NCBI GenBank assembly: GCA_030248195.1
Contig: JASAND010015551.1
Span: 62,001 to 126,000 of the forward strand
Direction of reading: 5' to 3'
Origin: Trissonchulus latispiculum
Taxonomy: Eukaryota > Nematoda > Enoplea > Enoplida > Ironidae
Length of the DNA stretch: 64,000 nucleotides
The translations under genes and the position numbers were made by a program. Each line of letters begins with the position of its first letter. The stretch's first letter is position 1. Positions 11,171-24,500 of this stretch are shown in pieces. The notes below the pieces were generated by a model that saw only the letters and a list, made by a program, of their open reading frames with translations, ran no database searches and was not told the origin of the DNA.

Positions 11171-12695
11171 TCCTGCTGCGCCTCAGCGCAGCAGGTCTCT
11201 TATGTTTGCTCGGACCGAGCCCTCACACGCATTTTGCTTGATAAATATACTCTTCACCGCAAATGCGTGTAAGTAATAGTTTAAGATAGGTCTAGCATGA
11301 TTTATGTGTGAAATCTTGTTTTTCATTCCAAACTTCTGTTTCCGATTGATGTACATATTACGCATATGTCCGCTCATTTAATAGTTTCAATTCCAAAATC
11401 GGACACGTCTATTCTATGTTCTAATTGATGACTCATAGTTAAAGTTAAACAAAGACTTTTCTAATGCAAGAAACTTACAGAAACATGTACTTATACAAAT
11501 TCTGAATACTTTAAATTTTATTTTCAATATAAAGTAAATTCCTCAAGCTTTATAAAAAATCTTTAAACAATGTTTTGAACGTATATTTTCTGTAGTAAGC
11601 AAATAAGAGCTTTTTTATAAATTAATTAGCAGCGCAGCAGGTTTACAATTACTTAAGGTCGTGCTCCTCTTACGTGCATATATAGTTGCAGAAAGTGCAA
11701 TTATTACCCGATTTCGTTCAAATTTTCAGAAAATGCATCGGGAATGATAATAAACGTCCTGTAAACACGCCAGCTTCATAACATTCATGCACAGTGAAAA
11801 ACAAAAATTTGAAGTTCTAGAACTATATATAGAAAATTATGACCAGCTACTATAATCATTTTAAAGCTTGTTATGTGCTCTACAACTTTGCTTTTAGACA
11901 TTAGTCTCTGGCTCTTATCGTTTTTGAGCAGTGAATTTTTGAAACATTTTTCTCGAAAATTGGCTATTTTTGACACGATCTTGCTGAAAACAGGTTTTGT
12001 CTAATTGGAGCAAGTGTACACTACAAATGTAGACACATTTATACTCATCTTAAAGAGCTTCAAAAGAGGCCCAAATTATGTTAATTAGAGCACTGTACAC
12101 TTAATAAGCCTAAAGTTCTGGGCGAATAACTGATTTTGTCAAATTGCGGCCAAAATTTTTTGACCGAAGATTGCTCCACAACCAATGGGTGGATCTAAAA
12201 GATGTACCACACATAGTATGTTTGGACAATTTGCCCGGGACGTTTTTTTATTTTTCTCTTTATCAGTCTCCAATCAAGAGCAATGGTTTTTCAAAGTTGG
12301 ATAAAATGCCAAATTTTTAGAAAATGCTCAATTTCTGTATACTGAAACGATATTTTGGCAAAATCAAAAAACCGTCCCTGGCAAATTATCTCAGAAGCAC
12401 ATTGGATATGGCCATTTTCTTGTTGCGTAAAAATTTTTCCGAAAAAAACTTTGGTCGAAAATTGCGGCTACTTTTGGTAAGTTTACAACCAATACAAACT
12501 AGGCAGACAGGTTTCAGTGATACCAAACGACGCAGAAGATGCAGAGCTTCATTTTGATATCTGGCTTAATTCATAACTCTCAATATTGAGTAAGTTACAG
12601 CTTTCCAAAGTGGACTGAATGTAAGGGAAGTGCGACCTTAATTGTCCGTCCAGCGAAAACTAAACCTTTTGCACAAAATCTTGCTTGTTTGAATA
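11171..12695. mobile_element. Insertion inside the structured element; begins with a GC hairpin
   Basis: This interval is missing from the sister copy at 18425-18480, so it was probably inserted, though its right edge is approximate. It starts right after a T run with the hairpin CCTGCTGCGC-CTCA-GCGCAGCAGG (11172-11195). A further GCAGCGCAGCAGG lies at about 11630. An inner inverted pair GGGACGTTTTTTTA / AAAAAACCGTCCC lies at about 12238 and 12366. No protein was recognised. Confidence 0.4.
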
Positions 12696-12789
12696 ATTTC
12701 AGAAAAATAATATAAATAAGTACTAAAAGGGTTTCGCCGCTGGTCGCCTCATGACGTGATGTTAACACATAGACATAGAGGAGGTAGGA

Positions 12790-13317
12790 GAGATGAGAAG
12801 TGGAAGTGGAAGTCAGAATTAAGCGAATAAAGTTTAATCAATGAAAGTACTTAAATAATGACATTAAGGAAAAAAATTTTTGTAATGTAAAATTTTTCAG
12901 TCAAATATTTTTTAAAATATTTCAGTACCCTTGTGGCACAATTCAGTTGAGTGTCAGATTTTTGGCGATTTTTCAAAGTCTATATTTCGTAAAATTGGTG
13001 CTTTTTGTACCACGAAAAACAGGACCAGCAAAACATTTTCGCCTCTCCTGCACGATTGGCAAAAGCTACAGAAATCGCCTATAGATAGTTGCACTCTACG
13101 CATACACAGAATTCTTATGACAGTAGTTGCAAATTTCTACCATTTATAATACTCTCAAAAAACTTGCCACACAATGTGCTAATTTTGCCAAAAATCATCA
13201 TTTTGCACAGTTTTCACCTTCTTTTAATATTTTCTCACTCATTACCCACTCGAAAGTCACCAAAATGAACACATAAAACTCTCGATGCCTGCCGGACGTT
13301 ATGGTAAAGGCTTCAAG
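12790..13317. other. AT-rich non-genic stretch
   Basis: I recognise nothing in it beyond short open frames without family features. Confidence 0.45.
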
Positions 13318-13324
13318 ATAGAAC

Positions 13325-13948
13325 CAAGAGTGCATAATTGCACTATATATAAGAAGAAGAGTAAGCCACTAGAAGGCTCCTCTTCTTGGCATTGCGTGAC
13401 GGTGCTCCGACCACAATACGCGAATGTTCCCCCGTTTGGTGGGGGGGGGTAGCTCTCTTCGACAAAGCATACCCCTCCCCCTCGGTTTGGTGGGGGGAAG
13501 GAGTTGCAGAAAAGAGGTCCCCGTTTGGGGGGGGGGGGGGTAGCAATGAAAGGTCCCCGTTTGGTGGGGGGGGAGTATGCAAAAGGGGTCCCCGTTTGGG
13601 GGGGGGTATGCAAAGGGGTCCCCGTTTGGGGGGGGGGTATGCAAAAGGGGTCCCCGTTTGGGGGGAGGTCGCCAACAGCCAATCAGATTCAGCCAATTTT
13701 CGCCTGACTTGGCGACCCCCCCCAATAGGGGACCCCCTTCTGCCTACCCCCCCCCCACCAAACGGGGACCCCGTTTGCATACCCCCCCTCCAAACGGGGA
13801 GGGGGTATGCTTGTCGAAGTCGACCCCCCCCCACCAAACGGGGAAAAATTCGCGTATTGTGGTCGGAGCACCGTTACGCAATGCCAAGAAGAGGAGCCCT
13901 CTAGTGGCTTACACTTCTTCTAATATATAGTGCAATTATGCACTCTTG
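13325..13948. mobile_element. CAAGAG family fold-back element, copy 2, with tandem CCCCGTTTGG units
   Basis: Inverted ends CAAGAGTGCATAATTGCA and complement with 100-bp-class arms. The middle is a tandem of about 30-bp units containing GGTCCCCGTTTGG, a G run and TATGC, mirrored on the other side as CCAAACGGGGACC. Flanks ATAGAAC (13318-13324) and GTAGAAC (13949-13955) differ by one base. Short overlapping open frames in it come from the repeats and are not genes. Confidence 0.82.
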
Positions 13949-13966
13949 GTAGAACTTATCTGTCGT

Positions 13967-15681
13967 GCCGGTGTCACGGTGCAATCTTCCCCCGTGCAAA
14001 TCTTCCCCCCGGAAGTTTTGCACCGGTGCAAATCTTCCCCCCGGAAGGTTTGCACCGGTGCAAATCTTCCCCCGGAAATTTTGCTCCGGTGCAAAACTTC
14101 CCCCGGGGGAAGATTTGCACCAGCTGCCAGAGCGACCGTGAAGTTACCAACACATGACTCAAAAGTTTTGGGAACTATTTAAGATTAATTCTAACAATCC
14201 TACGTTTTGTTTTTAATAGATGAAGTAATAGTTCATTTCGTCGTCAAACGTGTCGTTTTGACAATTAAGTTGAATTGTAATAAAACTTAGGCAAAATTGT
14301 GTCGAATTATGAATTAAATTCAACAAATACAATAAACCGAAATAACCTGTATCTTGCATTTGAATTTTATAACGTTCAATGACTGAAACCTGGCTAGGAT
14401 CAATTGAACATTATCCTCGTCCTTTGGGGGATAAAGTTCATTTGGGAACACTTGTATTCATAACATTCCTAGACGTGTTTGATTTATCATTTATTTAATA
14501 AATTTTTATTTTATTAAATAATTTATCTTTCAATTCAGCTTTTCGTTAGCTTATATATTGTAAGATGACGTTGTTAGATTGAGCTAACGAAAAGCTGTAC
14601 AAAAATTAATCTCAGATTCGTGTTCTGAAACCTCCTGGAACCAACATTTGAGCAAAAATGGTGACAAACTTTTTGGGTCCTGTCTGTCTGCCCCTGAAAA
14701 TCAAGAATTTAATTTTTTTTAAATTTTTAAATGATTGATTGAAAGTGCACACAATCGCATTCTCACCAAATTTTAAAATAATAAATCAATAATAGACAGA
14801 TTAAAGCTTAAAATTGATTAAAAAATTTTCGAATTTACCTTGAATTTGCCTATATTTCTAGACGTCTTCCAGTTGGGGGGGGGGGTGATAAAGTGCAATT
14901 AGGGCTTTGGGGGATATGTAAATGAAAGAACAAACGAAGTTTAAAGTTAAAACCTAGTACTTCCAAACATTTTTCTTGCTTTCTTAACCAATTATTATTG
15001 CTATTTTACTATGTAAAATCTAAACTTTGCTTGGTTTCGTTTGTATTTCCTTGTGAGGGCGATCTCAAGTATGGATATCTAAATTCTAAAGGCCTTCTCA
15101 AAAGAGTATAGAGGAGTTTATGGAGGTAAGTGCAACTGGATTTTGAAGTAAAGAGATAAAGAGGATAAATCCCAGTTCTGAGTTACACGAGTTGCTCAAG
15201 TTAAAATACATAGTTAAAACTTCAATGTTAATTTTAGCTCAAACATTGTTTGATTGACATTGATAAATTCATAGTTCATAAAGACAAACGCAAGTAAATT
15301 CACAAATATCTCAAAAAAAATAAACTTTCAAATTCAAATTCATGGAGTTATAACAAACTACAAAGCACTGGTCAATTTTAATCAATTAATTTTATTTATT
15401 GCGAAACCTGTGAATTGTGATAGCTATTTTTGTTATTATTTTTGTTGTGCTAGCTTAGCTACCAATTACCATACCAGTCGAAAAATCCATTTACCCTCAA
15501 ATGTGAAAGCATAAGTTTAAATAAGCATCATCGCATTGTTTCAAGTTATGTTTCGATTATGCTGCATTTTACAATTTCGAAACTATAAGCCAGAGCTTAG
15601 CTAAGACATCGGTTGCAGTTATTATTGTTAATAACTATGAAATTCTGCCGGTGCAAAACTTCCGGGGGGTTTGACACCGGC
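13967..15681. repeat. Repeat family A, copy 2 (uninterrupted, 1.7 kb)
   Basis: The left end GCCGGTGTCACGGTGC and the right end TTTGACACCGGC are inverted. A 22-bp-class array fills 13974-14120. It retains the unoccupied target of the three insertions found in copy 1. An inner palindromic pair AGCTTTTCGTTAGC / GCTAACGAAAAGCT lies near 14535-14600. It is non-coding. Confidence 0.82.
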
Positions 15682-16179
15682 TAGTTTGATCTCTTATAGG
15701 TCACAAGTCAATTTTTGAAATTTCTAAAATATAGACAAATTGGGTATCATTCGATAGCTACTGATGAGCTGAACAACTTTTCTAATAGAACTATTTGTCT
15801 GAAATGTAGTATCTGAAAGTTAGAGCAAGTTAAAGTTTGAGGCTACAGTTAGTTGAAAAAGTCTCAGTTCACAATTGAAGAATGTATTGTGAACGAACGA
15901 CTGAGTGTTTGCCGGAGTCGTTTTAGTATTAAAAAAATTAGCCAATCCACAGAATTAATTTGCTGTATTAGTTGACTCAAATTTCGCTGCCGTTCTGTCC
16001 CAACATGACCTTGGATGGCAAATCACAGTGGTTTTCAAGTTTTCCAACTTGTAGCTGAACATCTCTGACACAGTTTGATTTCGAACTCTAATGTTTGTCT
16101 TGTTTTTGAGAACATATATACCCATATTGTGTGTGAAAATGAGCTAAATCCGTTACTATAGATTTTGACCCAAAGCGCG
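15682..16179. other. Non-genic stretch
   Basis: I see no gene or repeat end. It includes a short C run at about 16180. Confidence 0.45.
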
Positions 16180-16239
16180 CCCCCCCCCTTAACTCGGCGA
16201 GTTAAATTTAACTCTTTTAACCTATTCGCGAAAAGGCCA
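16180..16239. repeat. Opposite end of a GAGTTAAAA-type element
   Basis: It reads GAGTTAAATTTAACTC and closes with ATTCGCGAAAAGGCC, the complement of the edge at 7320. The flanking triplets are TTA at 7317-7319 and TAA at 16240-16242, which are not a direct duplication, so pairing with the 7320 end is not proven. Confidence 0.5.
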
Positions 16240-16249
16240 TAAGCCAATT

Positions 16250-17405
16250 TATTGTTTTAGCTTAACATGTTATTTTTACATTTATTTCATATCATCACTC
16301 ATGTTTATTAGCTGCTAATAACTATAACTATATACATTTTAAAAATAATTTTCACCAATTTTGTACATTCGGGCAGGGCCTCGGGCCTGTTTCGAGCTCG
16401 GGCTTTGGGCCGGGCCAGGCCCCGATGGCTAGGAACGGCCCGGCCCGGATTTTTTTTCTAACGTGAGAATACTAACGATAATGTCTACTGTAATACTGCT
16501 CAAAGAAAATTAGAGGATCTTAAACAAGCTTTTGACACACTTTAAGGGTAGACGCACATTTGGAGCTTCTACTACATATATTTCATACTTTGCAGTTGAT
16601 AGCTGACGGAGGACTACAGGGCATTTACCACAGAGGCAGGAACGATTGTTTTTTAGTTATGAAGCAGTTCCGATCGTTTTCGTGATGTCTAATGTTAGTT
16701 AAAATCATACTGCCGAAATTGTGGATATCGACCATGCTCAAACCAGAGTTCCGGTATCCGTTACTGTTGCTGTTTCGCTTTCAGCCACATGACTAAGAGA
16801 GGGTGAACGCGCAAGAATTGCCACAGTATGGTTTGTTCTAATTAGGACATTGCGTGTGCGCGATCGGTGCGGTTGATCGTAGTTGTCTAAAAACGTTTAT
16901 TTGAATAATTCGCGAGTTGTCTAAAACGTTTATTTGAATAATTCGCGGCAATGCTCAAACTCCTTTCCCATGTGCTCAGCGGACACGATACTTTGCAGAC
17001 ACTTGGTGCTTAAGACTTGTCACAATCGCATTTTTAGGTGTGGAGCCTGAAACGGGATAAAAGTAAAACTAATTGTCTTCGTGAAAGAAAGTAACTGCAA
17101 TTTCTGCCTCCGAAATGGGTAAGTTAGTATCTACCTATCCCATCTATCCTATCCCTACTACCTATCCCATTTCGAAAAAGCACAAAAAAGCAATTTAATT
17201 TGCAGGTTTGTCTATTTACATGTCAAATATGTCAACAACAAAATTAGCTAATTTTCGAGAAATCAAAACAACAGTTCCTTAGAACAATCAATGGGTTCTT
17301 AAAAACAGTGCAAAACAGCTTTAAATATCGGGTTGAAATTGATAATTAAAACTTAAAAAATTCTTTCTACATTTTAGGTGAAAAACTATAAGCAATTAAA
17401 ACTAG
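16250..17405. other. Non-genic stretch
   Basis: It contains a GC-rich patch with repeated GGGCC words (16370-16450) and a directly repeated 24-bp-class piece with GTCTAAAACGTTTATTTG (about 16885 and 16918). No gene was recognised. Confidence 0.45.
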
Positions 17406-17411
17406 TAACAT

Positions 17412-17786
17412 CGAGTACATAATATAGAGTTGACAAGCGTCACACAATGCAGTGAAGGTCAAAACTATGCTATATGCGCGCTAACGGCTAACCTGCCCCC
17501 TCCCACAAATTAACCAATCTCACACCGCTCCTATTGGCTACAGCGTACAAATTGGTGCCACTGCTTTGTAGAAACGCACATTGAAATTAACGGGACCCAA
17601 TTTGGGAGGGATCTGCGTATAGGTTTAACATATTATGGCTGTATAAAAATGTTAAGCGAGTGAGCGATCTACTTATATAGGGATATGTAGGAGGGGGGTA
17701 AAATTGTTGGGAGGGTCAGCCATAAGCGGGCATAGTGTAGCAACTTTGGCTTTCACAGCATAGAATATCACGATTATGTACTGTTG
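17412..17786. mobile_element. Degenerate CAAGAG family element
   Basis: The left end GAGTACATAAT and right end ATTATGTACTGTTG keep the family pattern with changes. The interior has C and G runs on opposite sides. No clean 7-bp duplication remains, which suggests an old copy just downstream of the laminin gene. Confidence 0.55.
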
Positions 17787-18065
17787 ATACCATGAATAAT
17801 CAACAACAAAAGTATATGAACACAAAATAATTAAATCTGGCAGTATTTTATAAAGGATGGTGGAAGGCAGTGTAAATACGGAAAATATGCAGACAGCAAA
17901 TAAAAAATAAAATGCAGTAAAAAGTACAAGAGATAGATTCCTATGAAATAAAATGCAAACACAGCAAACTAGGTGTTAAAATTATGCATAACATAAAACT
18001 AAAACTATAAAACACAACATATAACAATGACATGACAAATCGTAAACACAACAGCATGACAATCA
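17787..18065 (-). other. Probable laminin 3' untranslated and flanking region
   Basis: AT-rich DNA directly after the TAA stop. A weak TATAAA-type signal can be read on the minus strand at about 17851-17858; no AATAAA was seen. The extent of the transcript is unknown. Confidence 0.35.
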
Positions 18066-20685
18066 TTAGTTGACTGGGCAGCCAGCTTTGGTGACATCAC
18101 CAACCGCTTCAATCTTGTTCAAATCAAGATTCTTTCGTCGTCGTGGTTTTCTTCCGATTGATACCAGTCGAACGCATCCCACAAAATTATCTACAACGAA
18201 AAGACATAACTACATAACTGTTCGTATACTGATGTTAATTAATAAAAAGAATCAGAAAGTAAATAATAAACTTAATAGAGATACGTACCAGGTATTATCT
18301 GGTTAGAATGGTTTCGTGGCAGTGTCAAAAATAACATTAAACAACCTATATTAGTAGTGCATGCGACCTCTACCAGACCAGAGTTCACGATACAGGCGGC
18401 TCATCAGTGGAGCTGTATGGAACTAGGTGTTTTAGGAATTTTATTAAAAATATAAAAGATATAAATGAACACAAAAGGAGGTTTCGCCGCTGGTCGCCTC
18501 AAGACGTCACGTTAACACATAAAACATACAACATAAAAAGAAAAGAGAAGAAGGAATGAGTGATTTTACTTAAACAGTTTGCAGTTACAGTTTTGGAGTA
18601 TTTTTGATTTGATATCTATCCAAGTCCCTGGGCTGGTGCAATTTAAACTTTGATTGAACCGTTAGAAAGTAAAACGCAGTACGTACTAACACAGTTAACG
18701 CAACTGTGATCTAACAGGATAACAAAAGTTGAGAGCAGATCAATTCCTAAAAGAGTTTAGCAAACTTAGTCCACCTCTAGTCAACAGTCCAGGATGAGAA
18801 TATCCTTCTGGAACGCCGCCAAAATAGAGCTCATCATTTGTATTGGTATCAGTAGCGCGTCGATTTCGGACAATGTGAACGGTATTGGCTCTGTCAAAGC
18901 TCATCGCCATAAGATTCTTTGTTTTGTAGATCTGAAAAGTAAGACAGTTAAAATGAGTTCAGTACTGACATAGACACGCTAGAGGCTGCACCAGGCCAGA
19001 GATACCATTTAAATTTTCTTACTCTGATACTCGTGAGGTTATAATGAATGTACTAACAACCTTGGAGCGGGAGCTGGGAGCGAACAGCTCTCTCACAACT
19101 CCGGTGTGGAGGCCACTCTACCATCCTGGCCAGTTTTAAACACAGACTGGGTATCTCTCATTCTCCCTTCTGTAAACAGGAGGCGAGAAAAAGTACTTCT
19201 ACAGCACCTAATCCTAAAATGTCCCACCCACCGCCCACCGGTCTCCCCGCCTGAAATGGTTCGGGTGGGATCCTACCCGGAAGGTGCTGACCAGGGGTCC
19301 CACGCAGTGATCGGGTTCCATCGGGACGTGGGACGCCTTCCGCGACCCCAATCAAATTGAAGACGATTCAATAACCCAGGAAGCAGAAGAAAAAATATAA
19401 CCTTGCAGAACACCTCAGAAAATCGTAATTTGTTATTCGGTGTTAGTTTTTCATTTCCGAAAGTAAAAATAAAGCTGGCTCTACTTCTATGCAAAATACC
19501 GATTGGGCTGAGGCTGCTGAAAAATCATTAAAAACAAAATGTACAAAATCTCACAAACAAACAGTTAATACGGACGAAAAGCAATTACAAAGATTGAAAG
19601 TTTTAACATACCCGTATTCTGTGCCAATGACCATCACAAAATTCAGAGCCCTCCAATTTGTATTCGGCCTTTTCCTGACCGCCGCCATTTTCAATGACAA
19701 AGGTCAGCTTTCCTTCGATCATCTGAAGGACTAGATAGTCACCACTTTCGACAGAAAAAATGCTCATTAGAATGGCCTGATCCACGCGAGGTTTGATATC
19801 GAATTCAACATTAAACGAAGAACCAACCTACAGAAATAAAATTGCATACAATAAGAAAATCCTATAGCAGTACAAAATACTACGTCATTCTAACACACAG
19901 TACCATGTTTTTGCAATGAAGAATGCAAATTATAATTAACATTGCCGATTTCCCAATTCAAAATTTCCTGTAAAATTATTTACATGGTTTCACAAAGTTC
20001 TGAGTTACGTTGAATTTATACAAAACAAGAAAATGAAGCAAAAGCGAGCTGGTAGGCGGATAGAATAAACAAAGAAATAATATACAGAAACTTTTGAGTT
20101 TAATAATGAATTAATGAAAATATGGTTATAAAAATGATAGTATTACCGTGTTTGGGTAAATTCGAATACAGTAAAACATACAGTAAGCCGTTGTTGCACG
20201 ATAGCATATCCGCCAAGAGGACCAAAGAAAATGCCATCCTCCGTATAGTCCGAGCATTGGAACACTCCTATCGAATTTGTTGGAACTGGGAAAGCTTTGT
20301 TGTTAATCTGCATATCCCGCATACAACCAACAAATAACGGATTTATTCTCTAAAACATCAAAACCAAACCAAACATAAAATTGTCACATTATTTTGAGCA
20401 CAAATTGTTCAAAATTTAAAAGCTGAAAACTGAAGCAAACAAACATTACTAAAATATTTTAATTCATTTATAGACTTAAAATTTGTACCTCGATAATTTC
20501 ACTGGTCTTCGCCGTTTTCAGGTCATTCTGTGGTATTCCTCCAATAAAGATTGGTGGCTGTGTTTCAATGGAGCTGGTTGACCCAGGAGAGGAGCCTGTC
20601 ACGGTAGCTTCACCATTCACCGCCATCCAACCGTCTCTTTCAAAGCGTCCAGCAACCACCTTAAATTAAGTCCCAAGATTATAGT

Positions 20686-20744
<59 letters not shown>

Positions 20745-21525
20745 TGTTGTATACGTTACAAATAGAGTTATGGTTTGTAAATAGAGTTACGGTTTTTCAC
20801 AAACCTACATAGTTGCCTTTTGGTTGGAAACTTATGGCTACGATAATGTATTTTTAACTAAAACAGGCTATTAATAATTATTACACAAAAGACTGTCTTT
20901 GTGTAAGATAAATTTAACAGAAATAAAATGGGTATGTAATTACATACATGATGCCATTCGTCATCCAAATAGGTATTTGCCGAACGAAGGATCGCAGCGC
21001 CAGAACCAGAATTGAACTTGAAGTATAGTCTTCCATCCTTGAGATACAAAATCAGGTAGTCGGAGCGTTTCAGATTTGAGGCAAAAAAGAGAACACCTTC
21101 TGGAGAGCCAGCACGGAATCGCAATGAAAGATTCGCCCTACAAAATAATATGCACTCTGTGAGTAGCACTAGAAACGTGATAATTTTTCAAAAAGACCAG
21201 CTTCATGTCATATCAATCAGGATTTTTATAAAACGGAAGAAAATAGAAAGTAAACACAAGACGTTATCTTTCGAGCATTGAAAAGCAAATCAACATTGAT
21301 ATAACATAAAAACAACAAACAATACACCAAAAATATTTGATAACGTTAAAATATTAAAACAAAATTAGATACGATACCCTCGATCATGAGCTTCGCCCAA
21401 AGTTTCAAACTCAAGTCGAGAATCAAAGTCGAGACCAAATCTATAGCCTGTAGAGTCTTCTCTTTCTCCGAGAGGACGAGGTTTCAACGCACAGACGTCA
21501 CGCAGGCTCTCCATTTTGGTTACAC
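18066..21525 (-). CDS. LAMA5: Laminin alpha exons 64-70: LG4, LG5 and C-terminus
   Basis: Exons: 21378-21525, 20948-21137, 20489-20659, 20182-20349, 19612-19827, 18775-18931, 18066-18190. LG4 has [54 protein letters not shown] and [14 protein letters not shown]5 has [49 protein letters not shown] and [11 protein letters not shown], then a run of basic residues (RKPRRRKN) and a final cysteine four residues before the TAA stop. LG4-5 is the dystroglycan/heparin-binding module in other laminins; the basic patch would suit heparin binding (inference). The last exon was found by its acceptor (TTGTAG) and fits the carried G of exon 69. Confidence 0.94.
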
Positions 21526-24500
21526 CTAAAAGCATGCTGAAATTTATTAACACAATCTGGTTCTGGCACACCAAATTAAAAGTGCAGTAGCTAATCACTA
21601 GACCTATTATGGCAGGAAGTAAGACACTCAGCTCTTCCCAATAAATCAAACCCGAGACATGTCCGACCAGTTACTGGCAAAATCTGAGTGGTGGTACACC
21701 GTACATCATTATTGTAAATGTGTGCTTACACTGAGTTTGAACTATGATTTTGATTGGTTAGTCATAGTGAAAGTCGTGCACTGGTACACGACACTAACTC
21801 GGCCATCCTGGCTTTTTCCTACAGGGGGGTGGGGGGGGTCCCCCCCAGACTTGCCCCCCCCCCCAGAATCGCCCCCCCCAGGATTCGGGCCTCCCCCCCA
21901 GAACTCTAAAATGCCCGGAAAAATAGGGTTTTGAGGGTAAATTTTGAAAAAATTTTTCGGCTTCGCCGGATTTTCACCCATTTTAAACATTTTTTAGCTA
22001 TTTAAGCTTAAATTTAAGACCCCCCCAGACTTCCCCCCCCCAGAAATTTTTGCCTAGGAAAAAGCCAACCATCCACTCAGATTCACTATGGAATTTCTTC
22101 CTGCTTAGGACTCAGGCTTTGCCATTGCATTATTTCATGTGATTTTATAAGCTCACGCTAATAAGTACTTGCATAATATGATCGCAATATTAAACATACC
22201 TTCATGTGGTGAAGAGGTCGAGTCAGTTTCAGTCTCTGAAATACTGACAGATGGAGCTAATGTAGGCAAAACTTCGTCTAGATGGCATCCGATCAAACCA
22301 ACATCTCCTTCCCACGTTGCATCGTTGAATAAAACAAATCTGAAAAACAACATCTGGTTCGAAAAACACAGCAGAGCCGAACTTCATTGTTCAAAAAAAG
22401 CTAAGTACAAACATGAATGCAAGCACACAAAATAGAAGTTAAGTAGTCTGAAAAGAATTAAACACTTGACATACTCTCCATTGTATGTGACATCGCCAAT
22501 GCAGCCAATAAGGTTTGTGTTGCTGCCAGTTTGGCCAAAGACCAGTGAAGCAGGTTCCTTGGCTATCGATATGAATGCATCGAAGACTTTCTCTTCCAAT
22601 ATTATATCATCAAGATGAAGCTCTAATCTATAACATAATTTGTGCTTCAGTTACAGACGTGACCTCAATGGTTACCTTTCTTGCGCTACATCTGAATTAG
22701 GATTCATATACTGAAGACGTTAGGTGTAACCCCAGTTATGGTTGCGAGCCTCACGTTATATTGAAATAAACACGGAATGTGTACCTAATTAAGTAAGTCC
22801 TCCTAAAATACGACGAACCGTTCCGCATTCCGCTGAATGGTAACATAATGCCAATCCCCATCGTTGAGAATCGATGAAGCCGGTGTTGTCAGCGTGTTCA
22901 CTTCTTGACTGATCTGGCTCTGAATATTCAACTGCGAATCCTGGAGAACTGCCTTCACCGAATTCAGGCCATTACCAACCTTCACCTCAAACAGATCGCC
23001 ATCGGCCTTTTCTGTTTTGAATTTGAAGGTGAACACAAAGTCCATACCAAGCAACAGATTCTCAAAGGTAAAGCTGCCACCATCAGGATCTTCAAAGGAC
23101 ACAGTTCGAATTTGCTAAAAATAAGAAGAAATATTTTACCTAATTTAAAAACCAATAATATGATATAGACCAGTTCCCAGTAATGCCCATTTTTACAATG
23201 CTTGCCTTATTATCACAATGCCTCTTTCCGAAATTTTGCCATCTGCCCATCACAAATTTGCCTGGCTGAATTGGTTAACCCATGCTTTGTGTTTGTGGCA
23301 AGTTCTCAATATAAATTTGAGCCAAAATTTGTAAATTTGTAAATGTTTTATTTTCACCTGCCTACTAATAAGTAATAAGTGCGAAATGATAACTGCTTGA
23401 TACCTCATTCACACAGCCGTCGGAAATTCCAATTCGCGAGACACTATTTCTCAAGTTGACCTGAATCTGATCAACTTGAAGATTGTCAATGCATCCAACG
23501 AATCGACGCAGAGGCCCGTATCTGGAAGGAACACAAAATCAGTAGTAACGTATGGGAACAAACGTATTGCAATTAATGTGCCTGTATCCGCATTGTGTAA
23601 TAAACGCAATGAAAAATCTTAGCTTAGATTACCAAAGACACACACTTCGAAAAGCTGCTGCTTGTTGTGAGGATGGCGGATAAAGGAAGAATTATTTGTC
23701 TGCTAGTTGTCCTAATTGTCGTAACGAAAAATAACCATGCATCAGTGTTGAACGAGTGGTTTCATGACAAGATTAAACCTCTTAACTTTCTCAAATTAAG
23801 AGCACAGGGTTTAAGACCGGTTCAGACAACATCATTTAACAGTAAATAACTAAACATACACTTTGTCTAAGTCTGCAGGTAGACCACCAAGATAGTAGTG
23901 CTGAGTAATTCCCAACTCAAACAGATCGCCTGGCGAAACTCCATCCACGACTGAAATAAAGTCAAAGAAGCATGACGAAATTAAACGTACATTATAAATC
24001 TTGGTTCATTTATTTTCTGAATAACATCCAGTAAGTTACTCCCACAGGGAATAGCATTCATGGTCAGTTTGAAAAGGACACGAATTATTCCACTATCGTT
24101 TTTATCTAATTTCGTAACCTTACAGTAAAATTTCAAACAAGTGTCTTGGGAACAGTGTTTAACTTAGACGAATTGTCAGTATAGGACGTGATACTTGCAG
24201 TGAGCACTAAAAAAATCCTACCTTCGGTCATATCAATGGTAAGTTTTCCATGTTTATCCCGCTTCTCAATCTGTAGGAAGTGTGAGCGACCATCGTTATA
24301 CTTTTTGCTGCTGGTTATGGAAGCTGGTCCAGAGCCAAGATCATAACGCAGAACAACATGCCCATTGCTAATCATAAGCACTAGATAATCTCTCTAAAGA
24401 AACAAAAAAACAGCAATGAAGAAATAACGTCTGAAAATGCAAATTCGAAGATGAAGATTAAAACAACAAATGAAAACCTAGAAGGAGCGGGGCATTTTAT

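Noticed and set aside
13946..14182. Open frames made of repeated HRCKSSP-like words
   Set aside because: They are translations of the 22-bp CCGGTGCAAATCTTCC tandem array.
18070..18306. Plus-strand open frame over the last laminin exon
   Set aside because: It is the antisense shadow of the terminal LG5 exon.
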